Below, piece after piece: positions 16,544 through 25,238 of a DNA stretch of 64,000 bases; position 1 is the stretch's first letter; each line of letters opens with the position of its first letter. Source of the stretch: Actinokineospora pegani (GTDB lineage: Bacteria; Actinomycetota; Actinomycetes; Mycobacteriales; Pseudonocardiaceae); assembly GCF_009745975.1 (NCBI RefSeq), contig NZ_WHOL01000065.1, positions 62,001-126,000 of the forward strand, written 5' to 3'. Position numbers and translations under genes: made by a program. The notes under the pieces are model-generated. The model was not told where the DNA came from. It did not search any database and saw only the letters and a program-made list of their open reading frames with translations.

Positions 16544-18607
16544 GTGGGTGACATCAGCGGCGACGGGGAGACCGGGGGCTCGAGCGGGGACACGGCCGGG
16601 GGCTCGATGGCGGCCAGGGCGCGCAGCGTGTTGTCCATCCGACCGTTCCGCAGGCTGTGGGGCGTCACGTTCCTGTGCAGCATGGGCGACTGGATGACGC
16701 TGCTCGCGCTCAGCGGGTTCGTCACCAAGCTCACCGAGGACTACAAGGCGCAGAGCTTCGCCTTCGCGGGCGTCGTGCTGACCCAGTTGCTGCCCGGCCT
16801 GCTGTTCGCCCCGATCGGCGGCCTGTTCGCCGACCGGTTCGACCGGCGCAAGGTGATGGCGTTCGCCGACGTCGGCCGGGCGCTGCTGCTGGTGTCGATC
16901 GTCGTCGTCGGGTCGCCGATCTGGCTGTTCGCGGGCAACTTCCTGGTCGGCTGCTGCGCGCTGCTGTGGATCCCGTCCAAGGACGCCGCGGTGCCCAACC
17001 TGCTGCGCCGCCCCGACCAGGTGGAGACGGCCAACCAGCTCGGCCTGGTGATGACCTACGGCATCTCGGTCGTGTCCGGCGCAGGCCTCTACGCGCTGAT
17101 CACCGGCGTCAGCAACAACCTGAGCCTGTCCTTCGACGACACCGGCCTGGGCATCGTCAAGGTCATCCTGTTCTTGATCGCCGCGCTCTACCTGACCAGC
17201 GCCATCCTGATCGCCACCCGCATCCCGGAGCTGTCCGGGCGCGCGTCCGCGCCCAAGGCCGACGCCGAGGACGACAAGCCCGCGCACTCGGGCTTCCTGG
17301 CGATGATCCGCGACGCCGGCCGGTTCGTGCGCACCACCCCGATGGTCCGCGGCCTGCTCATCGGGATGCTCGGCGCGATCGCGGCGGCGGGCGCCCTTGT
17401 CGGCTCCGCACAGGCCTACGCCAACAGCATGCTCGGCGGCGACGCCACCTTCGGCCTGCTGTTCGTCGCGCTGTTCGTCGGCCTGGTGTCGGGGATGACC
17501 GGATCGCCCAAGCTGGTGCAGCGGTTGCCGCGCAACCGGATGTTCGGCATCGCCATCGTCGTGGCCGGGTTCTCGCTGTTCATGTTGGCACTGGCCCCGC
17601 ACCCGGTGGTGGCGCTGCCGTTCGTGCTGCTGCTCGGCGCCTGCGCCGGGGCGGCGTTCCTGACCGGTGTGACGATCATCGGCACCGAGATCGACGACTC
17701 GGTGCGCGGCCGGATCAACGCGATCTACCAGTCGATGATGAAGGTCGTGCTGGCCGGGGCGATGGCGCTGACCCCGGTGCTGGTCGGCCTGGTCCGCCCG
17801 CACTCGATCACGCTGTTCGGCCGCGAGATGATCGTCGACGGCACCCGGCCGGTGCTGCTCGGCGCGGGCGTGCTGGCGACCCTGGTCGGGATAGTGGCCT
17901 ACCGGCAGATGGACGACCGGCGCACCGAGAGCATCCTGGCCGACCTGCGCTCCGCGGTCCGCGGCAAGTCGCGCAGCGGCAGCGGCCTGCTCATCGCCGT
18001 CGAGGGCAACACCCACTTCGACACCGCCACCCAGGCCAACCGCCTCGCCGACTGGCTGCGCGGACCCGGTCGCAAAGAGGTCCTGCTGGCCACCGACCCG
18101 GTCCTCGACGACGCCAAGCTGCGCGCCGTGCTCAGCGGGGCGCAGCTATCCTCGGCCCGCGCGCACGCCCTGGTCGCCGCCGCCGTGCGCGCCGACCTGG
18201 TCGAACGCGAGATCCGACCCGCGCTGGACCGGGGCGCGCTGGTCGTCATGGAGCGCTTCGTCGACAGCCCGCTGGCGCACCTGTCCACCGCGGCCGACCT
18301 CGACGCCGCCGAGCTGGAGGGCCTGGCCAACTGGGCGACCTCCCGGCTGCGCCCGGACATCACCCTGCTGCTCGACCGCGACCCGGCCACCCTGCCGCCG
18401 CGGCCCGGCAGCGCCCGCCACCACTGGCACGTCCAGGGCGTCCTCGCCGACATGGCCGCCGCCGACCCCGACCGCTACGTCGTGGTCGACGGGGACGGCA
18501 CGGTCGAGGAGGTCGCGCACCGGGTCAGCGCCGCGGTCTACGTGGCCCTGGTGACCCGCGGGGTGCCGGGCTTCGCCGAGGACGAACCGGCCAAGGTCGA
18601 CGCCTGA
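16544..18607 (+). CDS. MFS transporter fused to a thymidylate-kinase-like domain lacking its P-loop
   Basis: The first 450 residues or so form a 12-helix major facilitator, with GGLFADRFDRRKVMAFADV as the loop 2-3 signature. A C-terminal domain from about residue 480 resembles dTMP kinase: LLIAVEGN, a TDP segment, ERFVDSPLAHL (the DRY-type motif) and PDITLLLDRDP. Where active TMP kinases have the GxxxxGKST P-loop, this reads GNTHFDTATQ, so ATP binding is doubtful. The gene directly precedes holB, the usual tmk neighbour. The start is uncertain (GTG 16517, GTG 16544 or ATG 16607). Automated annotation may call it a bifunctional MFS/dTMP kinase; I would call the kinase half degenerate. Confidence 0.85.
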   Translation: MGDISGDGETGGSSGDTAGGSMAARARSVLSIRPFRRLWGVTFLCSMGDWMTLLALSGFVTKLTEDYKAQSFAFAGVVLTQLLPGLLFAPIGGLFADRFDRRKVMAFADVGRALLLVSIVVVGSPIWLFAGNFLVGCCALLWIPSKDAAVPNLLRRPDQVETANQLGLVMTYGISVVSGAGLYALITGVSNNLSLSFDDTGLGIVKVILFLIAALYLTSAILIATRIPELSGRASAPKADAEDDKPAHSGFLAMIRDAGRFVRTTPMVRGLLIGMLGAIAAAGALVGSAQAYANSMLGGDATFGLLFVALFVGLVSGMTGSPKLVQRLPRNRMFGIAIVVAGFSLFMLALAPHPVVALPFVLLLGACAGAAFLTGVTIIGTEIDDSVRGRINAIYQSMMKVVLAGAMALTPVLVGLVRPHSITLFGREMIVDGTRPVLLGAGVLATLVGIVAYRQMDDRRTESILADLRSAVRGKSRSGSGLLIAVEGNTHFDTATQANRLADWLRGPGRKEVLLATDPVLDDAKLRAVLSGAQLSSARAHALVAAAVRADLVEREIRPALDRGALVVMERFVDSPLAHLSTAADLDAAELEGLANWATSRLRPDITLLLDRDPATLPPRPGSARHHWHVQGVLADMAAADPDRYVVVDGDGTVEEVAHRVSAAVYVALVTRGVPGFAEDEPAKVDA

Positions 18608-18629
18608 CCCGGCGTTAGGGTCTTTCGTT

Positions 18630-19820
18630 GTGAGCGTGTGGTCCCAGGTCGTCGGTCAGCCCGACGCTGTCGCTGTGCTCGAAGCCGCCTCGGCAGCCGC
18701 CCGCGCGGTGGTGGCGGGGGAGCCGGTGGCCTCGGGGATGACCCACGCCTGGCTGTTCACCGGCCCGCCCGGGTCCGGCCGGTCGACGGCGGCCAGGGCG
18801 TTCGCGGCCGCGTTGCAGTGCACGACGCCCGGCGAGCCGGGGTGCGGGCAGTGCCAGGGCTGCCACACGGCGCTGTCGGGCACGCACGCCGACGTGCGGC
18901 TGGTCGTGCCGGAGGGCTTGTCGATCTCGGTCGCCGAGATGCGCGCCCTCGTGCAGACCTCCGCGCGGCGCCCCACCGGCGGCCGCTGGCAGGTCGTGAT
19001 CATCGCCGACGCCGACCGGCTCACCGAGGGCGCGGCCAACGCCCTGCTCAAGGCGGTCGAGGAACCCCCGGAGCGGACCGTCTTCCTGCTCTGCGCCCCC
19101 TCCGACCACCCCGACGACGTGTCGGTCACCATCCGCTCCCGCTGCCGGGCCATCGGCCTGCGCACCCCGGCCCCCGCCGCCATCGCCGCCGTCCTGCGCC
19201 AGCGCGACGGCATGGACGAGGAAACCGCCACCTGGGCCGCCTCCGTCTGCGGCGGCCACGTCGGCCGGGCCCGCCGCCTCGCCACCGACCCCGAGGCCCG
19301 CGACCGCCGGGCCAAGGTCCTCCGCATCCCCCTCAACCTCCGCCGCCTCTCCGACGTCTTCGACGCAGCGGACGACCTGGTCAAAGCCGCCGAGACGGAC
19401 GCGGTGGCGGCAGGCGCGGGCCGGGACGAGGCGGAGAAGGACGCCCTCAAGACGGCCCTGGGCCACGGCGGCACCGGCAAGGGCGCGGGCACCGCCACCC
19501 GCGGCAGCGCGGGCGCCATCAAGGAACTGGAGAAGCGCCAGAAGTCCCGCGCCACCCGCACCCAGCGCGACGCCCTGGACCTGGCCCTGATCGACCTGGC
19601 CGCGTTCTACCGCGACGTCCTGGTGACCCAGGCGGGCGCGCCCGCGACGCTGAACCACCCGGACCAGGCCACCGCCTCGAGCCAGGCCGCGGCGATGTGG
19701 ACCCCGGAGTCGACCCTGCGCCGCCTCGAGGCCATCCTCGGCTGCCGGGAGGCCCTGGAACAGAACGTGAAACCCCGCATCGCCGTCGAGGCGATGATCA
19801 CCGCCCTCCACATGGGCTAG
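18630..19820 (+). CDS. holB: DNA polymerase III subunit delta' (clamp loader)
   Basis: The 396-residue protein is the delta' AAA+-fold clamp-loader subunit. It starts SVWSQVVGQPDAV and has a P-loop in which lysine is replaced by arginine (GPPGSGRST), as expected for a subunit that does not hydrolyse ATP. It also has a zinc cluster CGQCQGC, the sensor-like ALLKAVEEPP, and SRC. A Gly/Ala-rich insert near residues 275-295 is unremarkable. The GTG start lies 22 bp after the MFS-fusion gene, so the two probably form one transcript. Confidence 0.93.
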   Translation: MSVWSQVVGQPDAVAVLEAASAAARAVVAGEPVASGMTHAWLFTGPPGSGRSTAARAFAAALQCTTPGEPGCGQCQGCHTALSGTHADVRLVVPEGLSISVAEMRALVQTSARRPTGGRWQVVIIADADRLTEGAANALLKAVEEPPERTVFLLCAPSDHPDDVSVTIRSRCRAIGLRTPAPAAIAAVLRQRDGMDEETATWAASVCGGHVGRARRLATDPEARDRRAKVLRIPLNLRRLSDVFDAADDLVKAAETDAVAAGAGRDEAEKDALKTALGHGGTGKGAGTATRGSAGAIKELEKRQKSRATRTQRDALDLALIDLAAFYRDVLVTQAGAPATLNHPDQATASSQAAAMWTPESTLRRLEAILGCREALEQNVKPRIAVEAMITALHMG

Positions 19821-19856
19821 CCCCACCCCCGACGAGCGGGGCCTGCCAGGGGAGGG

Positions 19857-21479
19857 CTACTTGCGCTTGGGCCGACGGCTGGGCAGCGCGGCCACCAGGA
19901 CCACACCGACCAGCAGCATCGCCGTCCCGCTCCAGAACAGCGGAATCGACTGGTACGCCGCGTTCGTGTAAGCCAGCGGCGGCATCGGAGACCCCTGCGG
20001 CGCCGGAGCGGGCGGGGCCTCCGGGCTGACCGCCGCAGTGCCGCAGACAACGCCACCCTCGGGTGCATAGGCGCGGGCGACCTGCTCACCCAGGGAGACC
20101 TGGGCCAGCGCCGACGGGAGGTTCGGCAGCCCCAGGGCCTCGGTGGGCAGGACCTGCAGGTCGAGCATCCGGGCGGTGGCGCCGAGCTGGTAGCCCTGGA
20201 ACGGCTCGGTCGCGGCGGCGTCGGTCTGGTTGAGGCCCGCGACCGACAGCCGGATCACGCCGAGGTCGAGGGTCTTGAGGCCGTCGGCGATGGCGTCCCG
20301 CAGGGGCAGGCCGCCCGCGAGCAGGTCGCCGATGATCGGCAGGCCCTTGAGTCCGTCCTGGACCTGCTGGGGCAGCGCGAGGTCGGGCAGCGGCAGGGCC
20401 AGCGGGATGTCGAGCGCGGGGTTGGCCGCGTCCAGCCTGCCCAGGCTCTTGCCGCCCTGGACGACCTCCAGGACCGGCGCGCTGTACTGCACCGACGAGG
20501 TGGCCTTGTCGCCGGTGGAGGTGACGGTGAGGGTCGGCTGGCTCACGACGTTGATCGAGATCTCGAAGCCGGTGCCCGCCAGGAGCTGCACCGAGGCCAC
20601 CTGCAGCGTCGAGACCGACTGGACCGCCTTGTTCGGCGACCCGGGGATGTCGACGAGCTTGACCGTCGAGCGCGCCGAGAGCGTGTCGGGCAGGCGCAGC
20701 AGCGAGCCGCCCTCGGTGCTGCCCTGGCCGCCGAGGACGCCGCCGAGGGTGCTCAGCGGGCCGGTCAGCTTCTTGAGCTGGTCGACGACGGCGTTGTCAC
20801 CGGCCGCGTCGAGGCCGGGCACGTCGAACAGGCCGGTCAGGTCCTTGGCGCTGGGCAGCGTCGGGATGGCGTTGAGCGCCGACAGGCTGGCGATGCTGGT
20901 CCTGGCGTCGGAGATCGTCTCGACGCACGGGCCGAGGGTGTCGCTCCACTTGGCGTGCGCCGACCCGTCGAGCCCCTTGACCGTCAGCAGCGTGTCCAGC
21001 GGCGTCTTGGGCGGTGCGATCCCGCCGACCACCGGGTTCTCGTTGTTCGGCGGCGCCGTCTGCGCCAGCGACCCCGGCGACTGCGGGCTCGACCCCTGCA
21101 CCGCGATGCCACCGGGGGAGGCCTGGGCGATCGCCTTCTCGTAGGCCAGGAACGCCTCCGAGTTGACCTGCGCGCTGGCGAGCCCGAAGCCCACCTCCAC
21201 CGCCGACTGCTTGGGCAGCACGTCCTCGGCCCCCGGGATGACCGCCTTGGTCGGCGTCGAGTTCGGCAACACCCGGATCACCGCCAACCCCGTCCCCGCG
21301 TCCCCCACCGCGTGCCCGAGCGGCTGCGGCTGCGCGGGCGACGACGCGGGCGGCCCGCTGGGGTCCCGCAACGGCGGCACCGGCGTCGTCTGCACCTGCG
21401 CTGACGCGGGCGCGGCAGCGAGGGCCAGTACCGAAGCGGCGATGGGCAGTGCCAACACCACTGGCAGGCGACGACGCAT
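19857..21479 (-). CDS. Secreted, C-terminally membrane-anchored protein of unknown function
   Basis: The 540-residue protein has a clear signal peptide (MRRRLPVVLALPIAASVLAL... ending ASAQ), a Pro-rich linker, a long beta- and loop-rich region with many short Ser/Thr/Val strands (LTVTSTGDKATSSVQYSAPV), and a C-terminal helix (LFWSGTAMLLVGVVLVAAL) followed by the basic stop-transfer RRPKRK. It should be a surface protein facing the cell wall. Two cysteines (in LGPCVE and VVCGTA) may form a disulfide. I do not recognise a catalytic motif. It converges on holB, 36 bp apart. Confidence 0.8.
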   Translation of the reverse strand: MRRRLPVVLALPIAASVLALAAAPASAQVQTTPVPPLRDPSGPPASSPAQPQPLGHAVGDAGTGLAVIRVLPNSTPTKAVIPGAEDVLPKQSAVEVGFGLASAQVNSEAFLAYEKAIAQASPGGIAVQGSSPQSPGSLAQTAPPNNENPVVGGIAPPKTPLDTLLTVKGLDGSAHAKWSDTLGPCVETISDARTSIASLSALNAIPTLPSAKDLTGLFDVPGLDAAGDNAVVDQLKKLTGPLSTLGGVLGGQGSTEGGSLLRLPDTLSARSTVKLVDIPGSPNKAVQSVSTLQVASVQLLAGTGFEISINVVSQPTLTVTSTGDKATSSVQYSAPVLEVVQGGKSLGRLDAANPALDIPLALPLPDLALPQQVQDGLKGLPIIGDLLAGGLPLRDAIADGLKTLDLGVIRLSVAGLNQTDAAATEPFQGYQLGATARMLDLQVLPTEALGLPNLPSALAQVSLGEQVARAYAPEGGVVCGTAAVSPEAPPAPAPQGSPMPPLAYTNAAYQSIPLFWSGTAMLLVGVVLVAALPSRRPKRK

Positions 21480-21607
21480 GACCGGTTCCTCCTACGCGCG
21501 AACTCCTGACGCACCGGTGGTAACCGGCGTTCACCCAGTAGAACGACGCAGGCCCCCACTGGTGACGCTCAGGGTTACCGCTATAGTGGTGCACGGCAAC
21601 GAGCCAT

Positions 21608-21681
21608 GCCGCCTTAGCTCAGTCGGCTAGAGCGATTCACTCGTAATGAATAGGTCAAGGGTTCGACTCCCTTAGGCGGCT
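21608..21681 (+). tRNA. tRNA-Thr (anticodon CGT)
   Basis: A full cloverleaf can be drawn: acceptor stem GCCGCCT/AGGCGGC, D-arm GCTC...GAGC, anticodon arm ATTCA-CTCGTAA-TGAAT with anticodon CGT (reads ACG, threonine), and T-arm AAGGG-TTCGACT-CCCTT. CCA is not encoded; the gene ends with the discriminator T. A terminator hairpin follows 6 bp later. Confidence 0.96.
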
Positions 21682-21687
21682 CGCACC

Positions 21688-21725
21688 AGCAGGGCCCCTC
21701 CGCCATCCGGTGGAGGGGCCCTGCT
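21688..21725 (+). terminator. Terminator after tRNA-Thr
   Basis: AGCAGGGCCCCTCC (21688-21701) pairs perfectly with GGAGGGGCCCTGCT (21712-21725), with a few more inner pairs, directly downstream of the tRNA. Confidence 0.85.
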
Positions 21726-21772
21726 GCGTCCCCGGACGACACCGGCGACACCAGCGACACCTCGGGGTCGAG

Positions 21773-22060
21773 CTAGCTGCGCAGCACGATCGCCTTGACG
21801 AGGTCCGCGTCGACACCCAGGATCAGCAACCCGGTGACGACCGCGCTCAGCGTGACGAGCAGTCGAATGGTGCCTGACCAGGTGCGCAGGCTCTCGCCGA
21901 GGACCGTGACGACGTTTCGCGACGTCTCCCCGCTCCGTTCGCCGCAGCAGGGGGACTGCTCGTCCGGGTCTGCGATTTCGGTCCGGCTAATGCCCGCCGA
22001 GCAGACTTGCCGCTCAGCGCCTGCGGCTGGCCGGTGCGGGTCGGTGGGTTCTACCTTCAA
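21773..22060 (-). CDS. Small hypothetical membrane protein
   Basis: This frame encodes about 95 residues with a hydrophilic N-terminal half containing a CC pair (DEQSPCCGERSG) and one clear membrane helix near the C-terminus (LLVTLSAVVTGLLILGV). The start would be TTG at 22060, supported by GAAGGA nine bases upstream. I do not recognise a family. The good ribosome binding site and the membrane helix argue that it is real; the TTG start and lack of known relatives keep confidence moderate. Confidence 0.5.
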   Translation of the reverse strand: MKVEPTDPHRPAAGAERQVCSAGISRTEIADPDEQSPCCGERSGETSRNVVTVLGESLRTWSGTIRLLVTLSAVVTGLLILGVDADLVKAIVLRS

Positions 22061-22667
22061 GATGTCCAGTCCTTCGAGTAATTCGGTGCGAGAAGGGAGC
22101 GGCGGGCCGTACCTGTCCGGGAGCAGCCCACCGCTCCTGAGCGCCCGATCGAGGGTTGGCGCGGCGCCAGGGCCGTTGCATCGGTCCTCGGTGCCAGCGC
22201 GGGCGGTCCCCCGATTCGGGGGACCGCCCGCGGTGCTTCTGCTGCCTCGTGCGCACCGTCAAGGCTATGAGCGCAGGTCGGTGAAAAGGGTTGCACAACG
22301 CTGATCGGTGTCTGTTCGACGGCAAACGGGCCTGAGTGTTCAGCCCGGCCAATCAAGTTCGTCGCAGAGACCTTCCCAGAACGGGCTGGTCTGCTGTAGG
22401 GGCCACGTCGCGCTTGGGGTTTCCACCAGTGCGCACAGGCCCCTGATCTTGGGGCTGACCTGCGGTGGGGCGGCAAGGGTGTGGTGGGCGGCTGATCGCT
22501 GAGCAGTGCGGCTACCGCTGCGGGTAGAACCGTTGTTCGTGCCCGGCTGACTGCTGCGACGTGCCGTTCATCGTGCAGATCGGAGCTGGGTTGCGATCTC
22601 GGCGCCCGAAACGGGCCTTGCCGGTGTTCTGGCCCCAGCCTGTTTCGCCTCCTGAGACAGTGACCGG
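22061..22667. other. Intergenic region upstream of the HNH nuclease gene
   Basis: The 607 bases show no frame with a plausible start, ribosome binding site and sensible protein. The only structure noticed is the hairpin at 22199-22231. I looked for a repeat of the tRNA 3' end that would mark an integration site and saw none. Confidence 0.5.
22199..22231. terminator. Isolated strong hairpin
   Basis: A perfect 16-bp inverted repeat (GCGGGCGGTCCCCCGA / TCGGGGGACCGCCCGC) is separated by one base, so the tip must open. It stands alone in the intergenic region, not directly behind a recognised gene, so it could end an unannotated transcript. Confidence 0.55.
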
Positions 22668-23513
22668 GTGACTACCGGCGAACAGCTCCTGCACTGGCTC
22701 GGGCACCTGCGCCCGCACACCAAGCCCGACGGCGTGCGGAGCCTGCACAAGCCGTTGTCGGTCATCTGGGCCCTCGGGCGGGTGGCCGAGGGGGAGCGGC
22801 TGCACTCCTGGTCGCGCTTCGACGTCGAGGTCGGTGGGCTGCTCGACGCGTTCGGTGGGGACGGGTCTCGCCGGACGCCGGAGTACCCGTTCGGGCGGCT
22901 GCGGGGGGATCAGTGGGAGTTGGTCGGGTGGGCGGATGCGGCGCAGCCGGGGCGGGGGGAGCTGAACCGGCTCAACCCCTCTGGCGGGTTCACCGAGGCG
23001 ACCTTCGCCGCCCTGCTGGATGACGCCCTCCGGGCCAGGGCCATCGACGTGGTCCGCCGCGCCTACCTCAGCGAGCTCGACCAGGAGGGCGTCCTCGCCG
23101 CCGTCGGCCTCGAGGGCTGGGGGAGCGCGTCCGGCGCGCCCCGGCGGACGGTGACCCGCGCGGAGGTCGAGCGCAGCAGGCGCAACGCCGCGTGGGTCAA
23201 GCGGCACCACGAGGACACCTGCCAGCTCTGCGGCACCCGCCTGGCGCTCGTCGGCCGCCACTACAGCGAGGCCGCCCACATCCGGGGGCTCGGCGCCCCG
23301 CACGACGGTCCCGACGTGCCCGAGAACATGCTCTGCCTCTGCCCCAACTGCCACAAGCGCTTCGACGCCTTCGCCCTCTGCATCGACCCGGCAGGCCGGG
23401 TCCTCCAGGTCAGCGAGGGCTCGACAGCCGTTGTCGGTGCCTTGACGACCCGGGACGGCCACGAGGTCGATCAGGCGTGCGTCGCCTACCACCGGGAGCG
23501 GTGCCTGGCGTGA
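22668..23513 (+). CDS. Putative phosphorothioate-DNA-sensing HNH endonuclease (SBD-HNH, ScoMcrA-like type IV restriction enzyme)
   Basis: In this 281-residue protein, residues about 10-140 resemble the sulfur-binding domain of ScoMcrA-type enzymes: SLHKPLSVIWALGR, then RTPEYPFGRLRGDQWEL, and helices ending RRAYL. Residues about 185-255 form an HNH nuclease: CQLCG, EAAHIRGLG with the likely catalytic histidine, and NMLCLCPNCHKRFD carrying zinc cysteines and metal ligands. The family cuts phosphorothioate-modified (Dnd) or other modified foreign DNA. The start is a GTG. No dnd or ssp genes lie in the window, as expected for a stand-alone type IV enzyme. Exact specificity cannot be read from sequence. 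Confidence 0.75.
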   Translation: MTTGEQLLHWLGHLRPHTKPDGVRSLHKPLSVIWALGRVAEGERLHSWSRFDVEVGGLLDAFGGDGSRRTPEYPFGRLRGDQWELVGWADAAQPGRGELNRLNPSGGFTEATFAALLDDALRARAIDVVRRAYLSELDQEGVLAAVGLEGWGSASGAPRRTVTRAEVERSRRNAAWVKRHHEDTCQLCGTRLALVGRHYSEAAHIRGLGAPHDGPDVPENMLCLCPNCHKRFDAFALCIDPAGRVLQVSEGSTAVVGALTTRDGHEVDQACVAYHRERCLA

Positions 23514-23522
23514 CCCGGCAGG

Positions 23523-25238
23523 TCAGCGGGTCCGGACCGGGGAGTTCGCGCGCCTGGCCCGCCACGCCGTGGCGATGACCAGGGCGACCGCCGACACCAG
23601 GCCCGCCGCCGCCGTGCCCAGGGCGAACCCCGCCGACGGCTCGTGCCCCAGCAGCGTCGACGTCAACAACCACACCGCCGCCCCCAGCAGCGCGCCCAAC
23701 GGCGCGGCCGCATAAGGAGCCGAAGGCCGTCGGTGCCCCCGGCGCAGCGCGCGCATCAGGGACTCCACGGATGCCACCGCGAACAGGCCCAGCAGCAAGC
23801 TGCCCCCGCCCATCACGCTGGCCAGGGGGTGTTGCGGCGTGCGCACGGTGAACTCCTGTGGCGACCCGCCGTCGACGCTCAAGGAGCCGGTCACCGCCCC
23901 ACCCACCACCCAGCGCATCAGGGGCTGGGGCTCCACCTTCGCCTCGAAGGTGCCGTCTGGCGCCGGGGCGATCGGCACCCGGCCGGTCCAGAGCGACACC
24001 CCCGCCGTGGACAGGGAGAACTCGAGGACGAACGGCGCGCCTGACCCCACCGTCCCGCGCACCGGGACCGGTTTGCTCAAGTCCACCTGGACCGGGCCGG
24101 TGATCGGTTGGCCGCCGAGTTCCAGCCTGCCCGGTTGGTGGGCGATCGCGGTCGGGGCCAGGAAGGGGAGCACGACCATCGCGACCAGGGCCACGAGGCC
24201 GACCAGCAGTGGGACCACGAACGGTGGGCGGCTGAGGACCTCCTGCGCGGGACGCAGCTCAGCCGGTTCGAGCAGGTGGGTTCGCTCGTCGCGGTCGGTG
24301 CCCCGGACGGGTGCTGTCGTGGTGGTGGGGCCAGTGCCCGCGGACGTGGTGGCTGCGCTGACCACGCGGGGGCCGAGGTGGACGGGGGTGTTCGCGCGTT
24401 CGAGCCAGCCGGGGCCGAAGACGGCCGCCGCGGCGGCGGCGAGGTCGACGGCGAAGGCCTCGGCGTCGCGGTAGCGGTGGGCGGGGTCGCGGGCCAGGCT
24501 GCGCATGACCACTGTGGACAGCGGGGCCGGGACGGCGCGCAGCGGGGTCGGGTCGGTGAACATGCGCTGGCGCAGCATGGAGACGGCGCCGCGGGTGCGG
24601 TCGAACGGGAGGTCGCCGCTGAGCAGCTCGTAGAGGACCGTTCCGGCCGAGTAGAGGTCGGCGGCGGGGCTGAGCGGGTTGCCCATCGCCTGCTCGGGGG
24701 CGATGTAGGCGGGGGTGCCGAGCACCTCGCCGCCGTGGGTCATCAGGGTGGCGCCCTCGCTGATCACCCTGGCGATGCCGAAGTCGGCGACCTTGACCAC
24801 ACCGGAGGTGGTGAACAGCAGGTTCTTCGGCTTGATGTCCAGGTGCAGCACGCCCGCGGTGTGCGCGGCGTGCAGCCCGGCCAGCATCGCCAGGGTCAGC
24901 GCGCACGACTGCTCGCCGGTCAGGCCGCGGCCGGTGAACGCGTCCCACACGGTGCCGCCGTCGAGGCGCTCCATCACGAGCAGGTTGTCCGAGCCGGTCT
25001 GCACGTAGTCGTAGACCGGGACGATGTGCGGGTGGTCGAGGCTGGCCAGCACCCGCGCCTCCCGGTCGAAGCGCGCGTTGACCTCGGGGTCGCCCGCCAC
25101 CGAGCCGGGCAGCCGCTTGATCGCGACCTGCCTGCCCAGCGACCGGTGCACGCCCGCGAACACCACGCCCATGCCGCCCGAGCCGATCTCCGAGCCCACC
25201 TCGTACTGCGGCAGCGCCGCCGACAGCGCGGTCGTCAT
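23523..25238 (-). CDS. Membrane serine/threonine protein kinase with extracytoplasmic domain and four-helix C-terminus
   Basis: In this 571-residue protein the cytoplasmic kinase occupies residues about 1-275: glycine loop IGSGGMGVVF, VAIKRLP lysine, catalytic loop HLDIKPKN, ADFGIARV and APEQ. The usual HRD arginine is leucine, making it a non-RD kinase. A membrane helix near residue 325 leads to a beta-rich extracytoplasmic domain of about 110 residues, then three more helices. There are no PASTA repeats. The ATG overlaps the stop of the upstream partner gene (ATGA). That partner has the same beta-domain-plus-three-helices layout, which suggests a membrane complex. Confidence 0.88.
   Translation of the reverse strand: MTTALSAALPQYEVGSEIGSGGMGVVFAGVHRSLGRQVAIKRLPGSVAGDPEVNARFDREARVLASLDHPHIVPVYDYVQTGSDNLLVMERLDGGTVWDAFTGRGLTGEQSCALTLAMLAGLHAAHTAGVLHLDIKPKNLLFTTSGVVKVADFGIARVISEGATLMTHGGEVLGTPAYIAPEQAMGNPLSPAADLYSAGTVLYELLSGDLPFDRTRGAVSMLRQRMFTDPTPLRAVPAPLSTVVMRSLARDPAHRYRDAEAFAVDLAAAAAAVFGPGWLERANTPVHLGPRVVSAATTSAGTGPTTTTAPVRGTDRDERTHLLEPAELRPAQEVLSRPPFVVPLLVGLVALVAMVVLPFLAPTAIAHQPGRLELGGQPITGPVQVDLSKPVPVRGTVGSGAPFVLEFSLSTAGVSLWTGRVPIAPAPDGTFEAKVEPQPLMRWVVGGAVTGSLSVDGGSPQEFTVRTPQHPLASVMGGGSLLLGLFAVASVESLMRALRRGHRRPSAPYAAAPLGALLGAAVWLLTSTLLGHEPSAGFALGTAAAGLVSAVALVIATAWRARRANSPVRTR

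Noticed and set aside
21608-22667. tRNA-Thr as an integration site for a genomic island carrying the HNH nuclease
   Set aside because: No integrase, no repeated tRNA 3' end and no change in GC content were seen downstream.
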